This document shows, one piece after another, positions 16,855 through 25,540 of a stretch of DNA of 64,000 nucleotides; the stretch's first letter is position 1; each line of letters starts with the position of its first letter. Position numbers and translations under genes: made by a program. Below the pieces are notes generated by a model. It ran no database searches. It had not been told where the DNA came from and was given only the letters and a program-made list of their open reading frames with translations. The stretch spans positions 992,001 to 1,056,000 of the forward strand of contig NZ_CP027657.1 in assembly GCF_003008615.1 (NCBI RefSeq). Reading direction: 5' to 3'. This DNA comes from Pseudomonas mendocina. Its GTDB lineage: Bacteria; Pseudomonadota; Gammaproteobacteria; Pseudomonadales; Pseudomonadaceae.

Positions 16855-18069
16855 CTATTGCCCCTGCACCGCCTCCAACACCTGCCGATACAACCCCTGC
16901 AAACGCTGGGCATCCTCTTCTTCCAAGACCTCCTGTTGCAGGCGGCGGGCGAATACGTCCTCCACGCTCAGCTCGTCCAACGTCTCCCGTGCTTCGCTGG
17001 CCAGGCTCGCCGCCGCGTTGCCGCGTTCGCGGCGGATACGCAGCACCTCCACGGGGAGCCCTTCGCACAGGGCGTTGATACGGCTCTGCAGGTCGCTCAG
17101 GTAGTCGTCGGAGCTGACTTGCACCTCCAACCACACAGGGCGCTCGGGCGTGCCTTGAGCCGCTATGTCGGCGATGGCGACTGCCAGTTCCTTGAGCGAG
17201 CCGCGCAGGCTGGCCATGGACTGGAATACCGGCACGGGCAGTGGCGTGATCGCTTGCAGCGCGGCATCGCCGAACTCCAGCAGCAACACTTCCTTCTGCT
17301 GACGCGCCTCGTCGAAGGACAGCGCGACGGGCGAGCCGCTGTAGCGGATATGCTCCAGGCCGCCGACCTTCTGCGGGCGGTGGATATGGCCCAGGGCGAT
17401 GTAGTCGGCAGGCGGGAAGGCGCTGGTGGGAAAGGCCTCCAGGCTACCGACGTAGATCTCGCGCACCGATTCGCTGGCACTGGCACCGACGGTGGTGAGG
17501 TGGCCGGTGGCGATGATCGGCAGCGCCTGATCCAACTCGGTACGCTTGCTCAACGCCAGGTCATATAGCGCTCGGTAATGCTCGGCGATGGCCTGCTGCA
17601 GCGACTGCTGCTTGTCCTGCGCACTCTGTCCGGGCTGGCTGGCCATGACATCGCGCGGACGAATGAAGGGAATGGCACAGAGGATGGCGCCCGGCAGTCC
17701 AGCGCGATCATTCAGCACCAGCACCTGCTCGGCCAGGTCGACACCCACGCCAGGCACCACCTGAGTGCCCAATTGCGCCAGCAGGCTGCGGCTTTCACCG
17801 AGCATCGCCGGCGAGTCGTGGTTACCACCGAGCACGACCAGGGCGCAACCAGCGTCGCGTAGCTCCACCACCAATCGGTAGTACTGCTCACGGGCATAAC
17901 TGGGTGGCGATCCGGTATCGAAGACATCACCAGCGATCAGCAGCACATCCACCGCCTGCTCATGAACCTGCTGCAGCAACCAGGCGCAAAAGGCCTGGTG
18001 CTCGACCTGGCGGGTTTTGCCCATGAAGTGCTGGCCCAGATGCCAGTCGGAGGTGTGCAGGATACGCAT
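16855..18069 (-). CDS. sbcD: Nuclease SbcCD subunit D (Mre11-like)
   Basis: A 404-residue Mn2+-dependent nuclease, partner of SbcC. Metallophosphoesterase motifs are all visible: D8-W-H10 (HTSDWHLGQHFMG), GDVFDTGSPPS, GGNHDSPA, ATGHLTT and ALGHIHRPQ, followed by the C-terminal SbcC-binding region. The ATG at 18067-18069 gives MRILHTSDWHLG, the standard SbcD N-terminus; the open frame continues further upstream but adds an unrelated basic sequence. Unusually, sbcC does not follow directly: an ABM gene, an inverted repeat, a gene cassette, an HD gene and a lipoprotein gene lie between. Confidence 0.96.
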   Translation of the reverse strand: MRILHTSDWHLGQHFMGKTRQVEHQAFCAWLLQQVHEQAVDVLLIAGDVFDTGSPPSYAREQYYRLVVELRDAGCALVVLGGNHDSPAMLGESRSLLAQLGTQVVPGVGVDLAEQVLVLNDRAGLPGAILCAIPFIRPRDVMASQPGQSAQDKQQSLQQAIAEHYRALYDLALSKRTELDQALPIIATGHLTTVGASASESVREIYVGSLEAFPTSAFPPADYIALGHIHRPQKVGGLEHIRYSGSPVALSFDEARQQKEVLLLEFGDAALQAITPLPVPVFQSMASLRGSLKELAVAIADIAAQGTPERPVWLEVQVSSDDYLSDLQSRINALCEGLPVEVLRIRRERGNAAASLASEARETLDELSVEDVFARRLQQEVLEEEDAQRLQGLYRQVLEAVQGQ

Positions 18070-18291
18070 TGAAAGACTACCCAGACGGAAAACCCGCCTA
18101 CAGTGCCTGCGCGCCGCCAAGGAGGCAATGCCACTGCGCAGGCACCGCGCATCACATCCGGTTACACAGCCACAGGCGTGGTGATTAAAGGCCTGAGGGG
18201 CGTTCTTGCCCGATCCTGCTGCGTTCCGCTTCGAACCTCGCCAAACCTCGTCAGTCGGAGAAAAATCGCCACCTGCGAGGAGACTCCACCG

Positions 18292-19089
18292 ATGAGCACT
18301 TCATTCGTTCGACCACTCTCGTCACTCACGCTGCCTATCGGCTTCCTGGCCGGGCTGCTGATCAACCCAGCCCAGGCGCAGACGCTCCACCTCGATGTGC
18401 CCTACGTCCCCACGCCGGAAGCGGTCGTGGCGCACATGCTGGAGGTCGCCAATGTGGGGCCGGACGACTACCTCATCGATCTGGGGTCGGGTGATGGTCG
18501 TATCGCCATTGCCGCGGTGGAGGCGCGTGGCGCCAAGGCCGCTTATGGCATCGATCTGAATCCGGTGCGCGTCAGCGAGGCGCAGGAGAACGCCGAACAG
18601 GCCGGGGTGGCGGACAGGGTTACCTTCGAGCAGGGTGATCTGTTCGAGAAGGACATCTCCGAAGCGGACGTGCTGACCATGTACCTGCTTTCCACGGTGA
18701 ACATGCGCCTGCGCCCGGTCATTCTCGACACGCTCAAACCCGGCACCCGCGTGGTGTCGCACGCCTTCGACCTAGGCGATTGGGAGCCGGATCAGGCCGA
18801 TGTCATCAACGGTGCCTCGGTGTATCTGTGGATCGTACCGGCCAAGGTCGCAGGTCAGTGGACAATCGAAGCCGACGGCAAGGCCTATCAGGTCGAGCTG
18901 GAGCAACGCTTCCAACAGGTGGTCGGTAGTGTCGACGGCCAGGCCGGCGGGCTGAGCGGCCAACTGAAAGGCAGCGAGCTGCATTTCACGCTGGGTGACA
19001 AGAGGTACATCGGCGAGGTCGACGGCGACCGCATCGAAGCGATCTCGGCGGAAGGCGCGGTACCGGGCTGGGTCGCCCGCAGGAGCTGA
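18292..19089 (+). CDS. Class I SAM-dependent methyltransferase with an apparent signal peptide
   Basis: A 265-residue protein. Residues 1-30 look like a Sec signal peptide (LTLPIGFLAGLLINPAQAQT, cleavage after AQA). The next part starts HLDVPYVPTPEAVVAHML and has the SAM-binding motif LIDLGSGDGRIAIAA, then YGIDLNP and TMYLLSTVN. A C-terminal domain of about 90 residues (from WTIEADGKAYQVELEQRF) is beta-rich and unrelated to the catalytic fold. GAGGAG 10 nt upstream supports the start at 18292. An exported enzyme needing SAM is puzzling; the family is known in proteobacteria but its substrate is not. An APC permease follows after 3 nt. Confidence 0.82.
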   Translation: MSTSFVRPLSSLTLPIGFLAGLLINPAQAQTLHLDVPYVPTPEAVVAHMLEVANVGPDDYLIDLGSGDGRIAIAAVEARGAKAAYGIDLNPVRVSEAQENAEQAGVADRVTFEQGDLFEKDISEADVLTMYLLSTVNMRLRPVILDTLKPGTRVVSHAFDLGDWEPDQADVINGASVYLWIVPAKVAGQWTIEADGKAYQVELEQRFQQVVGSVDGQAGGLSGQLKGSELHFTLGDKRYIGEVDGDRIEAISAEGAVPGWVARRS

Positions 19090-19092
19090 AGC

Positions 19093-20442
19093 ATGACGAT
19101 GCTGGCGTCCTCTCAACGAGTTGGACTGTCGATCACCGATGGAGTGGCCATGCTGGTCGGCGTCGTGGTGGGTGTAGGTATCTTCGGCCTGCCGCCCCTG
19201 GTCGCGCAGCATGCCAGCAGCGCCGAACTGTACCTGGCACTGTGGCTGGCTGGCGGATTGGTGATGCTGATTGGCGCACTGTGCTACGGCGAGTTGGGCG
19301 CTGCACATCCGGATCAGGGCGGTGAGTACCATTACCTGCGCCTGGCGTGGGGCGCCCAGGTCGGCCTGTTGTTTGCCTGGGCACGTGGCACGGTGATCCA
19401 GACTGGCGCCATCGCCGTGGTCGCCTTCATCTACGGCGATTATGCCCAACGCCTGCTACCACTGGGGCCGTACGGCAGCGCCTGGCATGCAGCCTTGGTG
19501 GTGATGGCACTGACGCTGCTCAACGTACTCGGCACCCGCGAGTCGCGACGCGCTCAGGTGTTCTTTACCGTGGTGACAGTGGCAGCGCTGCTGCTGGTGA
19601 TCCTAGCCGGGCTGGCGCTGGCTGAACCGCAGCCGGAAATCACGCCCGCCGCGCCAGCGAGTGGCAACCTGGCGGCGATGCTCGGCATGGGCATGGTCTT
19701 CGTGCTGCTCACCTACGGCGGCTGGAACGAGGCGGCATATCTGTCCGGCGAGCTGCGCAACCCGGCGCGTAACATGAGCCGCGTGCTGCTGTTCGGCACG
19801 GCGCTGGTGACCGGCATCTACCTGCTGGCCAATCTGGTATTCCTGGATATCTTCGGCCTGGAAGGGCTGCGTCAGTCCGATGCCGTGGCGGCGGATCTGA
19901 TGAGCATCGTCGCCGGGCCGAAAGCCGAGGCCCTGCTCGCCCTGTTCGTCTGCCTGACCGCGTTGAGCACGCTGAACGCCACCATCTTCACCGGCTCGCG
20001 GGTGTACTACGCGCTGGGCCGCGACGTACCGCAACTGGCCTTTCTCGGACGCTGGAACGAGCGAGGGGCAACGCCGGTGCGCGCGCTGTTGCTGCAATGC
20101 ACGATCACTCTGCCGCTGATCCTGTTCGGCGCGCTGAGCCAGAGCGGCGTGGAAACCATGGTGGCCTATACCGCCCCGGTGTTCTGGCTGTTCATGTTCC
20201 TCACCGCGCTGTCGCTAATCCGCCTGCGCCGCCTCCACCCCGGGGTGCAGCGGCCATTCAGCGTGCCGCTGTATCCGCTGACGCCGATCCTGTTCGCCCT
20301 GAGCTGCCTGGGTCTGTTCTATTCCAGCACGCTCTACGCCGGCGGCGGCGCGCTGCTCGGCTTGCTGGTGCTCGGTGCAGGCCTGCCGCTGCTGTTACTG
20401 CAGCGCCCGCAAGCCGCCGAACAGGCCGGCAGAGCCGAGTGA
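19093..20442 (+). CDS. APC-superfamily amino acid permease
   Basis: A 449-residue membrane protein with about 12 hydrophobic segments. The N-terminal LSITDGVAMLVGVVVGVGIFGLPPLVA contains the G-x-G-I-F motif of the LAT/APC group, and YGGWNEAAYLSGELRNPARNMSR is the conserved loop. It starts 3 nt after the methyltransferase stop codon and is surely cotranscribed with it. The C-terminal tail is short and polar (QRPQAAEQAGRAE). Substrate unknown. Confidence 0.88.
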   Translation: MTMLASSQRVGLSITDGVAMLVGVVVGVGIFGLPPLVAQHASSAELYLALWLAGGLVMLIGALCYGELGAAHPDQGGEYHYLRLAWGAQVGLLFAWARGTVIQTGAIAVVAFIYGDYAQRLLPLGPYGSAWHAALVVMALTLLNVLGTRESRRAQVFFTVVTVAALLLVILAGLALAEPQPEITPAAPASGNLAAMLGMGMVFVLLTYGGWNEAAYLSGELRNPARNMSRVLLFGTALVTGIYLLANLVFLDIFGLEGLRQSDAVAADLMSIVAGPKAEALLALFVCLTALSTLNATIFTGSRVYYALGRDVPQLAFLGRWNERGATPVRALLLQCTITLPLILFGALSQSGVETMVAYTAPVFWLFMFLTALSLIRLRRLHPGVQRPFSVPLYPLTPILFALSCLGLFYSSTLYAGGGALLGLLVLGAGLPLLLLQRPQAAEQAGRAE

Positions 20443-20451
20443 GGCAGCACG

Positions 20452-20871
20452 CTACATCGTCCAGTCCTTGACCACCACGTGGGTCTTGACCTTCTGCATG
20501 CCGGGGAACAGTTCGATGGCGCCACGCACTTCGCTCAGGCGCGTCATGCTCGGCGCCTCGATCAGCACCAGCATGTCGGTCTCGCCACTGATGCCGTTGC
20601 AGTGGCGCACCTCGGGGAAGGCGCGCATGCGCTCGACATAATCCTCACAGCGCCGCCCCTGATAGAACAACTCCAGAAACGCCCTCACGCCACTCTCACC
20701 GAGTTCCGCGACCTGGGCGTGATACCCGCGGATCACTCCACTTTCCTCCAGATGACGAATGCGCTCGCTGACGGCGGAACGTGACAGATTGATCTCACGG
20801 GCGATGTGGCTGACGGAGGTGCGCGCATCACTGCGCAGCAAGGCGAGGATCTGGCGATCGAACTTGTCCAC
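20452..20871 (-). CDS. Lrp/AsnC family transcriptional regulator
   Basis: A 139-residue regulator with the N-terminal winged HTH (MDKFDRQILALLRSDARTSVSHIAREINLSRSAVSERIRHLEESGVIRGY) followed by the RAM ligand-binding/oligomerisation domain (FLELFYQGRRCEDYVERM, EVRHCNGISGETDMLVLIEAP). It is divergent from the yjeH-type exporter gene at 20994 and convergent with the APC permease at 19093, so it probably controls one or both in response to an amino acid. Confidence 0.92.
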   Translation of the reverse strand: MDKFDRQILALLRSDARTSVSHIAREINLSRSAVSERIRHLEESGVIRGYHAQVAELGESGVRAFLELFYQGRRCEDYVERMRAFPEVRHCNGISGETDMLVLIEAPSMTRLSEVRGAIELFPGMQKVKTHVVVKDWTM

Positions 20872-20993
20872 GGGGGCTCTCGGGGTGGCAATCAGGTTGA
20901 CGGAGAAACCGTCATTTCGTCGGTGAAAGCCGACGCCTTGCTCAAGGACGACGGCTTACCATGGCGGCATCTGGAAAAGCACGAGCATACCCC

Positions 20994-22247
20994 ATGAGTC
21001 GTTTGAACAAGGAGCTGGGCCTGCTGCAAGGCATCGCCCTGCTCAGCACCTCGCTGCTCGGCACCGGCATCTTCGTGGTGCCGGCCTTGGCCGCCACCGC
21101 AGCTGGCGAGGTGTCGCTCTGGGCCTGGCTGATCCTGATCGCCCTGGTGCTACCGGTGGCCTTCACGTTCGCCCAGTTGGGCAAGCGTTTCCCTCATGCG
21201 GGCGGTGCACCGCACCTGATCGGCCGCGCCTTCGGCCTGCGCATGGAGGGCATCAGCGCGCTGCTGTTTCTTGCCGTGCTGCCGGTGGGCCTGCCGGCCG
21301 CGCTGCATATCGCCAGCGGCTTCTGGTTGGCGCTGTTCGACCTCGATGGCAGCGAGCTGCTGGCGATCCAGCTGCTCACGCTCGTCGCCATGCTGCTGCT
21401 CGGCCAACGACCGGCCAAGGCCTCGGGTGTGCTCCAGGGGCTGATCGCAGTAGCCATCGTCGCCAGCGTGGCGCTGATCTGGTGGGTCGGCGATCTGCCC
21501 CACAGCACACAACCCCTGCTGCCACCGCTCGGCGAGCAATGGCACCTGCTGCCGGCCGCGCTGGGCGTGATGTTCTGGTGCTTCGTCGGCATCGAGGCCT
21601 TCACCCACCTGGGCGAGGAATTCAAGAATCCGCAGCGCGACTTTCCGCTGGCATTGCTGCTCGGCGTGCTGCTGGCCGGCCTGGTGTACTGGGCCTGCTC
21701 GGTGGCGGTGCTGAGCTTCGCCACCTATGGCGACGTGCACAGCGACACCACCGCCCTGCCTCGTCTGTTCGAGCTGCTACTGGGCGAGAAAGCGCGCGTG
21801 CTGGTCGCGGTGCTCGGCTACCTGGCCTGCTTCGCCTCGATGAACGTTTACGTGCAGGGTTTCGCCCGGCTGATCTGGAGCCTGGCCGACGAGGGCCGCC
21901 TGCCGGCCTCGCTGGCCGTGCGCAACGGCCACGGCGTACCGGGCCGCGCCCTGATACTGGTGGTCGCCATCTGCGCGTTGTGCGCCGTGCTATCGGCCGC
22001 GCTGAACCTGTCGGTGGACGACCTGATCCGCTACGCCAACGGCAACTTCGTGCTCATCTATCTGCTCAGCATGGCCGCCGGCTGGGTGCTGCTGCGCGGT
22101 ATCTGGCGCTTGCTCGCCGGGCTCAGCGCGGTGCTCTGCACACTGGTGCTGGTGATGCTCGGCAGCGACGCGCTGTATGCCGTGGCGCTGCTCGGGGCGT
22201 TGCTGTTGCTCGACCGCTTGCGCGTGATGCACAAGGCGCTGACCTAG
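20994..22247 (+). CDS. yjeH: L-methionine/branched-chain amino acid exporter, YjeH type
   Basis: A 417-residue APC-family membrane protein. MSRLNKELGLLQGIALLSTSLLGTGIFVVPALAATAAG is the YjeH N-terminus with the G-T-G-I-F motif; FWCFVGIEAFTHLGEEFKNPQRDFP is the matching central loop. E. coli YjeH exports methionine and branched-chain amino acids. The open frame begins at 20961, but the ATG at 20994 gives the family start. The divergent Lrp/AsnC gene is a likely regulator. The symbol is by homology; substrate in this organism is inferred. Confidence 0.85.
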   Translation: MSRLNKELGLLQGIALLSTSLLGTGIFVVPALAATAAGEVSLWAWLILIALVLPVAFTFAQLGKRFPHAGGAPHLIGRAFGLRMEGISALLFLAVLPVGLPAALHIASGFWLALFDLDGSELLAIQLLTLVAMLLLGQRPAKASGVLQGLIAVAIVASVALIWWVGDLPHSTQPLLPPLGEQWHLLPAALGVMFWCFVGIEAFTHLGEEFKNPQRDFPLALLLGVLLAGLVYWACSVAVLSFATYGDVHSDTTALPRLFELLLGEKARVLVAVLGYLACFASMNVYVQGFARLIWSLADEGRLPASLAVRNGHGVPGRALILVVAICALCAVLSAALNLSVDDLIRYANGNFVLIYLLSMAAGWVLLRGIWRLLAGLSAVLCTLVLVMLGSDALYAVALLGALLLLDRLRVMHKALT

Positions 22248-22529
22248 CGAACAGCCCGTCATTGATGCCGGCTATGGGATGGTGGCGGCGTACTGCTTCG
22301 CGACGACTGCACGGATGCAGGAGGTAGAGCGACTCAGGATGTCCAAGCCGAGTACTCCCTACATGGGCGATCCACTAGTGCAACCAGCAGTCATTGGTAT
22401 GACGCAGCCTGCACCTTCCCGGTAAGTAACGGTCGAAAACGGCGTAACCCAAGCGGCATCGCAGCCAAGGGGTGACCATCGTCGCTCAGGGGTTCTATCC
22501 TTGAATCGACACCGCAGAAAGGATGCCCA

Positions 22530-23882
22530 ATGCGCCGCGTACTGAACGACCTGAAAATCATGATCCTGGCCAACCTGTGGATCGTCCCCGTGGTGGCTGG
22601 ATTGGTCTGGGCCTTGTTCCAGTTCGTCCCACCACCTCCGACGATGAGTGCCAGCATGGCCACCGGCAGCCAGGGCGGCGCTTACCAGCAGTTCGCCGAG
22701 CAGCTCAGGGAAGAGCTGGCCAAGGAAGGTTTCAACCTGAAGCTGGTGCCCACCTCCGGCTCGCGTGACAACCTGCAGCAACTTCTGGCCGATGATCCCG
22801 AAGTGCAGATCGCCCTGGTGCAGAGCGGCCTCGAACGCCAGCTGAGCGAAGCCGAACGCGACCGTCTGCACAGCCTCGGCGCGATCTATCAGGAGCCTCT
22901 GTGGCTGTTCTACCGGCGTGATATCAGCCTCGACCGCATCGCCGATCTACAACCCTTGCGTCTGGCACTTGGCGGCGAAGGCAGCGGCACCCGCGCCGCC
23001 AGCGATGCCGTACTCGGTGCCAATGGCATCACCCCTGAACAGTATCCAGAGACCTGGCAGAGCATCGGCGGTGGCAAAGCCGCACGGGCCCTGATGGCTG
23101 GTGAGCTGGACGCCGGTTTCTTCGTCGGCCCGGCCGAAAACAGCCTGGTGCAGCAACTGGCGACCCACCCGCAAATCGCCCTGGCGCATTTTCGCCGCGC
23201 AGCCGCCTACGAGGCACGCCTGCCTTTCTTCACCCAGGTAAGGGTTGGCGAAGGCCTGCTCGACCTGGCCAGAAATGCGCCGGATCGCGATATCGTCACA
23301 CTCTCGCCGGTGGCCACGCTGGTGGCCAACGAAGACTTCAACCCCGGCCTGGTGCCGCTGTTTCTCGCCGCCACCCGCGAAGTGATGAAGAACGGCAATC
23401 TGCTCGATGCCGCCGGCGCCTACCCCAGCGCCGAGCCGCGCACCTTCGAGTTACACAAGGACGCCGAGCATTACTACAGCAATGGTCTGCCGATCCTGCA
23501 GCGCTACCTGCCGTTTCGTATCGCCTCGCTGGCCGACCGCTACATCATCCTGCTGATCCCGCTGATCGTGGTGATGATCCCGCTGTTCAAGGCGGTCGGG
23601 CCGATCTACCAGTGGCGCATCCGTGCGCGCATCTACCGCTGGTATAAATACCTGCGCGAGATCGACCGCAAGCTGCACGCAGGCTCCTTGCCTGACGAGC
23701 TGGACAGCGAGATCCAGCGCCTGGAGAAGCTGGAGGACGAACTGGCCTCAGTGGAGGTGCCGCTGTCCTACTCCCACGAGCTGTACGAACTGCACATGCA
23801 CCTGCGCTATGTGATCAACCGCCTGCGCATGCTGCAGCAGCGCCGTTCGCCGGAGCCGGAGCTGAAGCCGGAACAACGCTAG
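22530..23882 (+). CDS. TAXI-family solute-binding protein with two membrane anchors
   Basis: A 450-residue protein. An uncleaved N-terminal membrane segment (about 10-32) is followed by a TAXI/TRAP binding domain: ASMATGSQGGAYQQFAEQL, IALVQSGL, GGEGSGTRAASDAVL and MAGELDAGFFVGP. A second membrane segment (YIILLIPLIVVMIPLF, about 335-355) and a charged cytoplasmic tail of about 90 residues, probably helical/coiled (EIQRLEKLEDELASVEVPL), follow. Classical TAXI proteins are soluble and paired with a DctQM membrane component; none is nearby. The architecture suggests sensing or signalling across the membrane rather than ordinary transport. Confidence 0.82.
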   Translation: MRRVLNDLKIMILANLWIVPVVAGLVWALFQFVPPPPTMSASMATGSQGGAYQQFAEQLREELAKEGFNLKLVPTSGSRDNLQQLLADDPEVQIALVQSGLERQLSEAERDRLHSLGAIYQEPLWLFYRRDISLDRIADLQPLRLALGGEGSGTRAASDAVLGANGITPEQYPETWQSIGGGKAARALMAGELDAGFFVGPAENSLVQQLATHPQIALAHFRRAAAYEARLPFFTQVRVGEGLLDLARNAPDRDIVTLSPVATLVANEDFNPGLVPLFLAATREVMKNGNLLDAAGAYPSAEPRTFELHKDAEHYYSNGLPILQRYLPFRIASLADRYIILLIPLIVVMIPLFKAVGPIYQWRIRARIYRWYKYLREIDRKLHAGSLPDELDSEIQRLEKLEDELASVEVPLSYSHELYELHMHLRYVINRLRMLQQRRSPEPELKPEQR

Positions 23883-24020
23883 ACCAGAACACGTGGGAGG
23901 TGCTTCAGCCGCGATCGTCGCCGCTGAAGCGCCTCCAACGCAGCGATGGCAGCCGAACACTCGCCCACCATCGGCTTCGGGTAAACTGCGCGTCTGTTTC
24001 AATTTGCCCACGAGAACGCC

Positions 24021-25028
24021 ATGCCGATCCGCCACTGCATCGTCCACCTGATCGACAAGAAGCCCGATGGCAGCCCTGCCGTACTGCACGCCCGCGACAG
24101 CGAGCTGGGCAGCTCGCAGGCCATGGAAAACCTGCTGGCCGATCTCAACGAGAGCTACAACGCCAAGCAGGGAAAAGCCTGGGGTCTGTTCCACGAAGAG
24201 TCTGGCGCCTATCCGTTCAGCGGCTGGCTCAAGGCCTATCTCGATGGCGAGCAGGATTTCACCGCCTTCAGCCGCCAGGCCGTCGAACACCTGCAGAAGC
24301 TGATGGAGGAATCCAACCTGTCCACCGGTGGCCACGTGCTGCTGGCGCACTACCAGCAGGGCATGACCGACTACCTGTCCATCGCCCTGCTGCACCACAG
24401 CGAAGGCGTGGCGGTGACCGACGCGCTGGACGTGGCTCCGGCCAAGCATCTGGATCTCGGTCAGTTGCACCTGGCCGCGCGCATCAACATCAGCGAGTGG
24501 CAGAACAACAAGCAGTCCAAGCAGTACATCTCGTTCATCAAGGGCAAGAACGGCAAGAAGGTCTCCGACTACTTCCGCGACTTCATCGGCTGCCAGGAAG
24601 GCGTCGACGGCCCGGGCGAGACCCGCACCCTGCTCAAGGCCTTCAGCGATTTCGTGGAAAGCGAAGATCTGCCGGAAGACTCCGCCCGCGAGAAGACCAA
24701 GACCCTGGTCGGCTACGCCACCAGCCAGGCCAAGCTGGGCGAGCCGATCACCCTGGAAGAACTCTCTGGCTTGATCGACGAAGAGCGCCCCAAGGCCTTC
24801 TACGAGCACATTCGCAACAAGGACTACGGCATGGCCCCGGAATTTCCGGCGGACAAACGCACCCTCAGCCAGTTCCAGCGTTTCACCGGTCGCGCCGAAG
24901 GCCTGTCGATCAGCTTCGAGGCGCACCTGCTGGGCTCGAAGATCGAATACGATGAGGGCCGCGACATGCTGATCATTCGTCAACTGCCGACCCAGTTGAA
25001 GGATCAGCTCAAACGCCGTCAGGATTGA
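24021..25028 (+). CDS. yejK: Nucleoid-associated protein YejK
   Basis: A 335-residue protein of the YejK/37-kDa nucleoid-associated family, which copurifies with bacterial nucleoids. Visible family segments are [15 protein letters not shown] at the start, [58 protein letters not shown] and the C-terminal [25 protein letters not shown]. Length agrees with the family. It stands alone with its own upstream region; a REP-type repeat follows it. Confidence 0.95.
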   Translation: MPIRHCIVHLIDKKPDGSPAVLHARDSELGSSQAMENLLADLNESYNAKQGKAWGLFHEESGAYPFSGWLKAYLDGEQDFTAFSRQAVEHLQKLMEESNLSTGGHVLLAHYQQGMTDYLSIALLHHSEGVAVTDALDVAPAKHLDLGQLHLAARINISEWQNNKQSKQYISFIKGKNGKKVSDYFRDFIGCQEGVDGPGETRTLLKAFSDFVESEDLPEDSAREKTKTLVGYATSQAKLGEPITLEELSGLIDEERPKAFYEHIRNKDYGMAPEFPADKRTLSQFQRFTGRAEGLSISFEAHLLGSKIEYDEGRDMLIIRQLPTQLKDQLKRRQD

Positions 25029-25104
25029 GGCATTTCGGGCGGCGATCCGCTTTAGCCCACCGAAGAAGGTGCCCGGCTTTCCTCACGACGCAGAGAGCGT
25101 TTTT

Positions 25105-25122
25105 GGTGGGCTGAAGCCCACC
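25105..25122. repeat. REP-like hairpin downstream of yejK
   Basis: GGTGGGCT-GA-AGCCCACC is a perfect 8-bp-arm palindrome followed by CTACG, in the 187-bp gap between yejK and the glutaredoxin gene. A second half-copy (TTTAGCCCACCG) lies about 55 nt upstream. It belongs to the same general kind of element as those at 41337 and 43294. Confidence 0.55.
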
Positions 25123-25215
25123 CTACGCCCCCTATGAAGCACGGGCTGATATGGCGGTATGACCTCGCGCGGTTTAGGCTGAGATGATCGCGCCACTGCA
25201 CAAGGACGTGAAACG

Positions 25216-25536
25216 ATGAAGACAATCCTGCTGATCCTGGCCGCCCTGGCCCTGTTCCAGCACTGGGACAAGATCGAGCGCTGGATCGATCCGCCGCAGG
25301 CCGGCAATGTCAGCGGTGAAGTGGTGCTCTACGCCACCCAGTGGTGCGGCTATTGCGCCAAGACGCGCGAGTTGTTCGCCAAGGACGGCATCGCCTATCG
25401 CGAAGTGAATATCGAGACCGATGCCGCCGGCCGCAGCCAGTATCAGGCCCTGGGCGGGCGCGGCGTACCGGTGATCGATATGCGTGGCCAGGTCATCCAC
25501 GGCTACGACGTGCGTGCCATTCGAGCGGCCTACTGA
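25216..25536 (+). CDS. Membrane-anchored glutaredoxin-family protein
   Basis: A 106-residue protein. Residues 3-14 (TILLILAALALF) form a short N-terminal membrane anchor or signal, followed by a glutaredoxin domain: VVLYATQWCGYCAKTRELF with the redox pair C44-G-Y-C47, then VNIETDAAGRSQYQALGGRGVPVIDMRG, where the cis-proline motif G-V-P-V is present. It is the GrxC/NrdH-like thiol-disulfide type. The anchor would place the domain at the membrane, side undetermined. Confidence 0.85.
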   Translation: MKTILLILAALALFQHWDKIERWIDPPQAGNVSGEVVLYATQWCGYCAKTRELFAKDGIAYREVNIETDAAGRSQYQALGGRGVPVIDMRGQVIHGYDVRAIRAAY

Positions 25537-25540
25537 CGCT

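Noticed and set aside
22359..22871. Minus-strand frame of 170 codons opposite the TAXI gene
   Set aside because: Most of it overlaps the real gene on the other strand, and its sequence has no family features; it is a GC-driven shadow frame.
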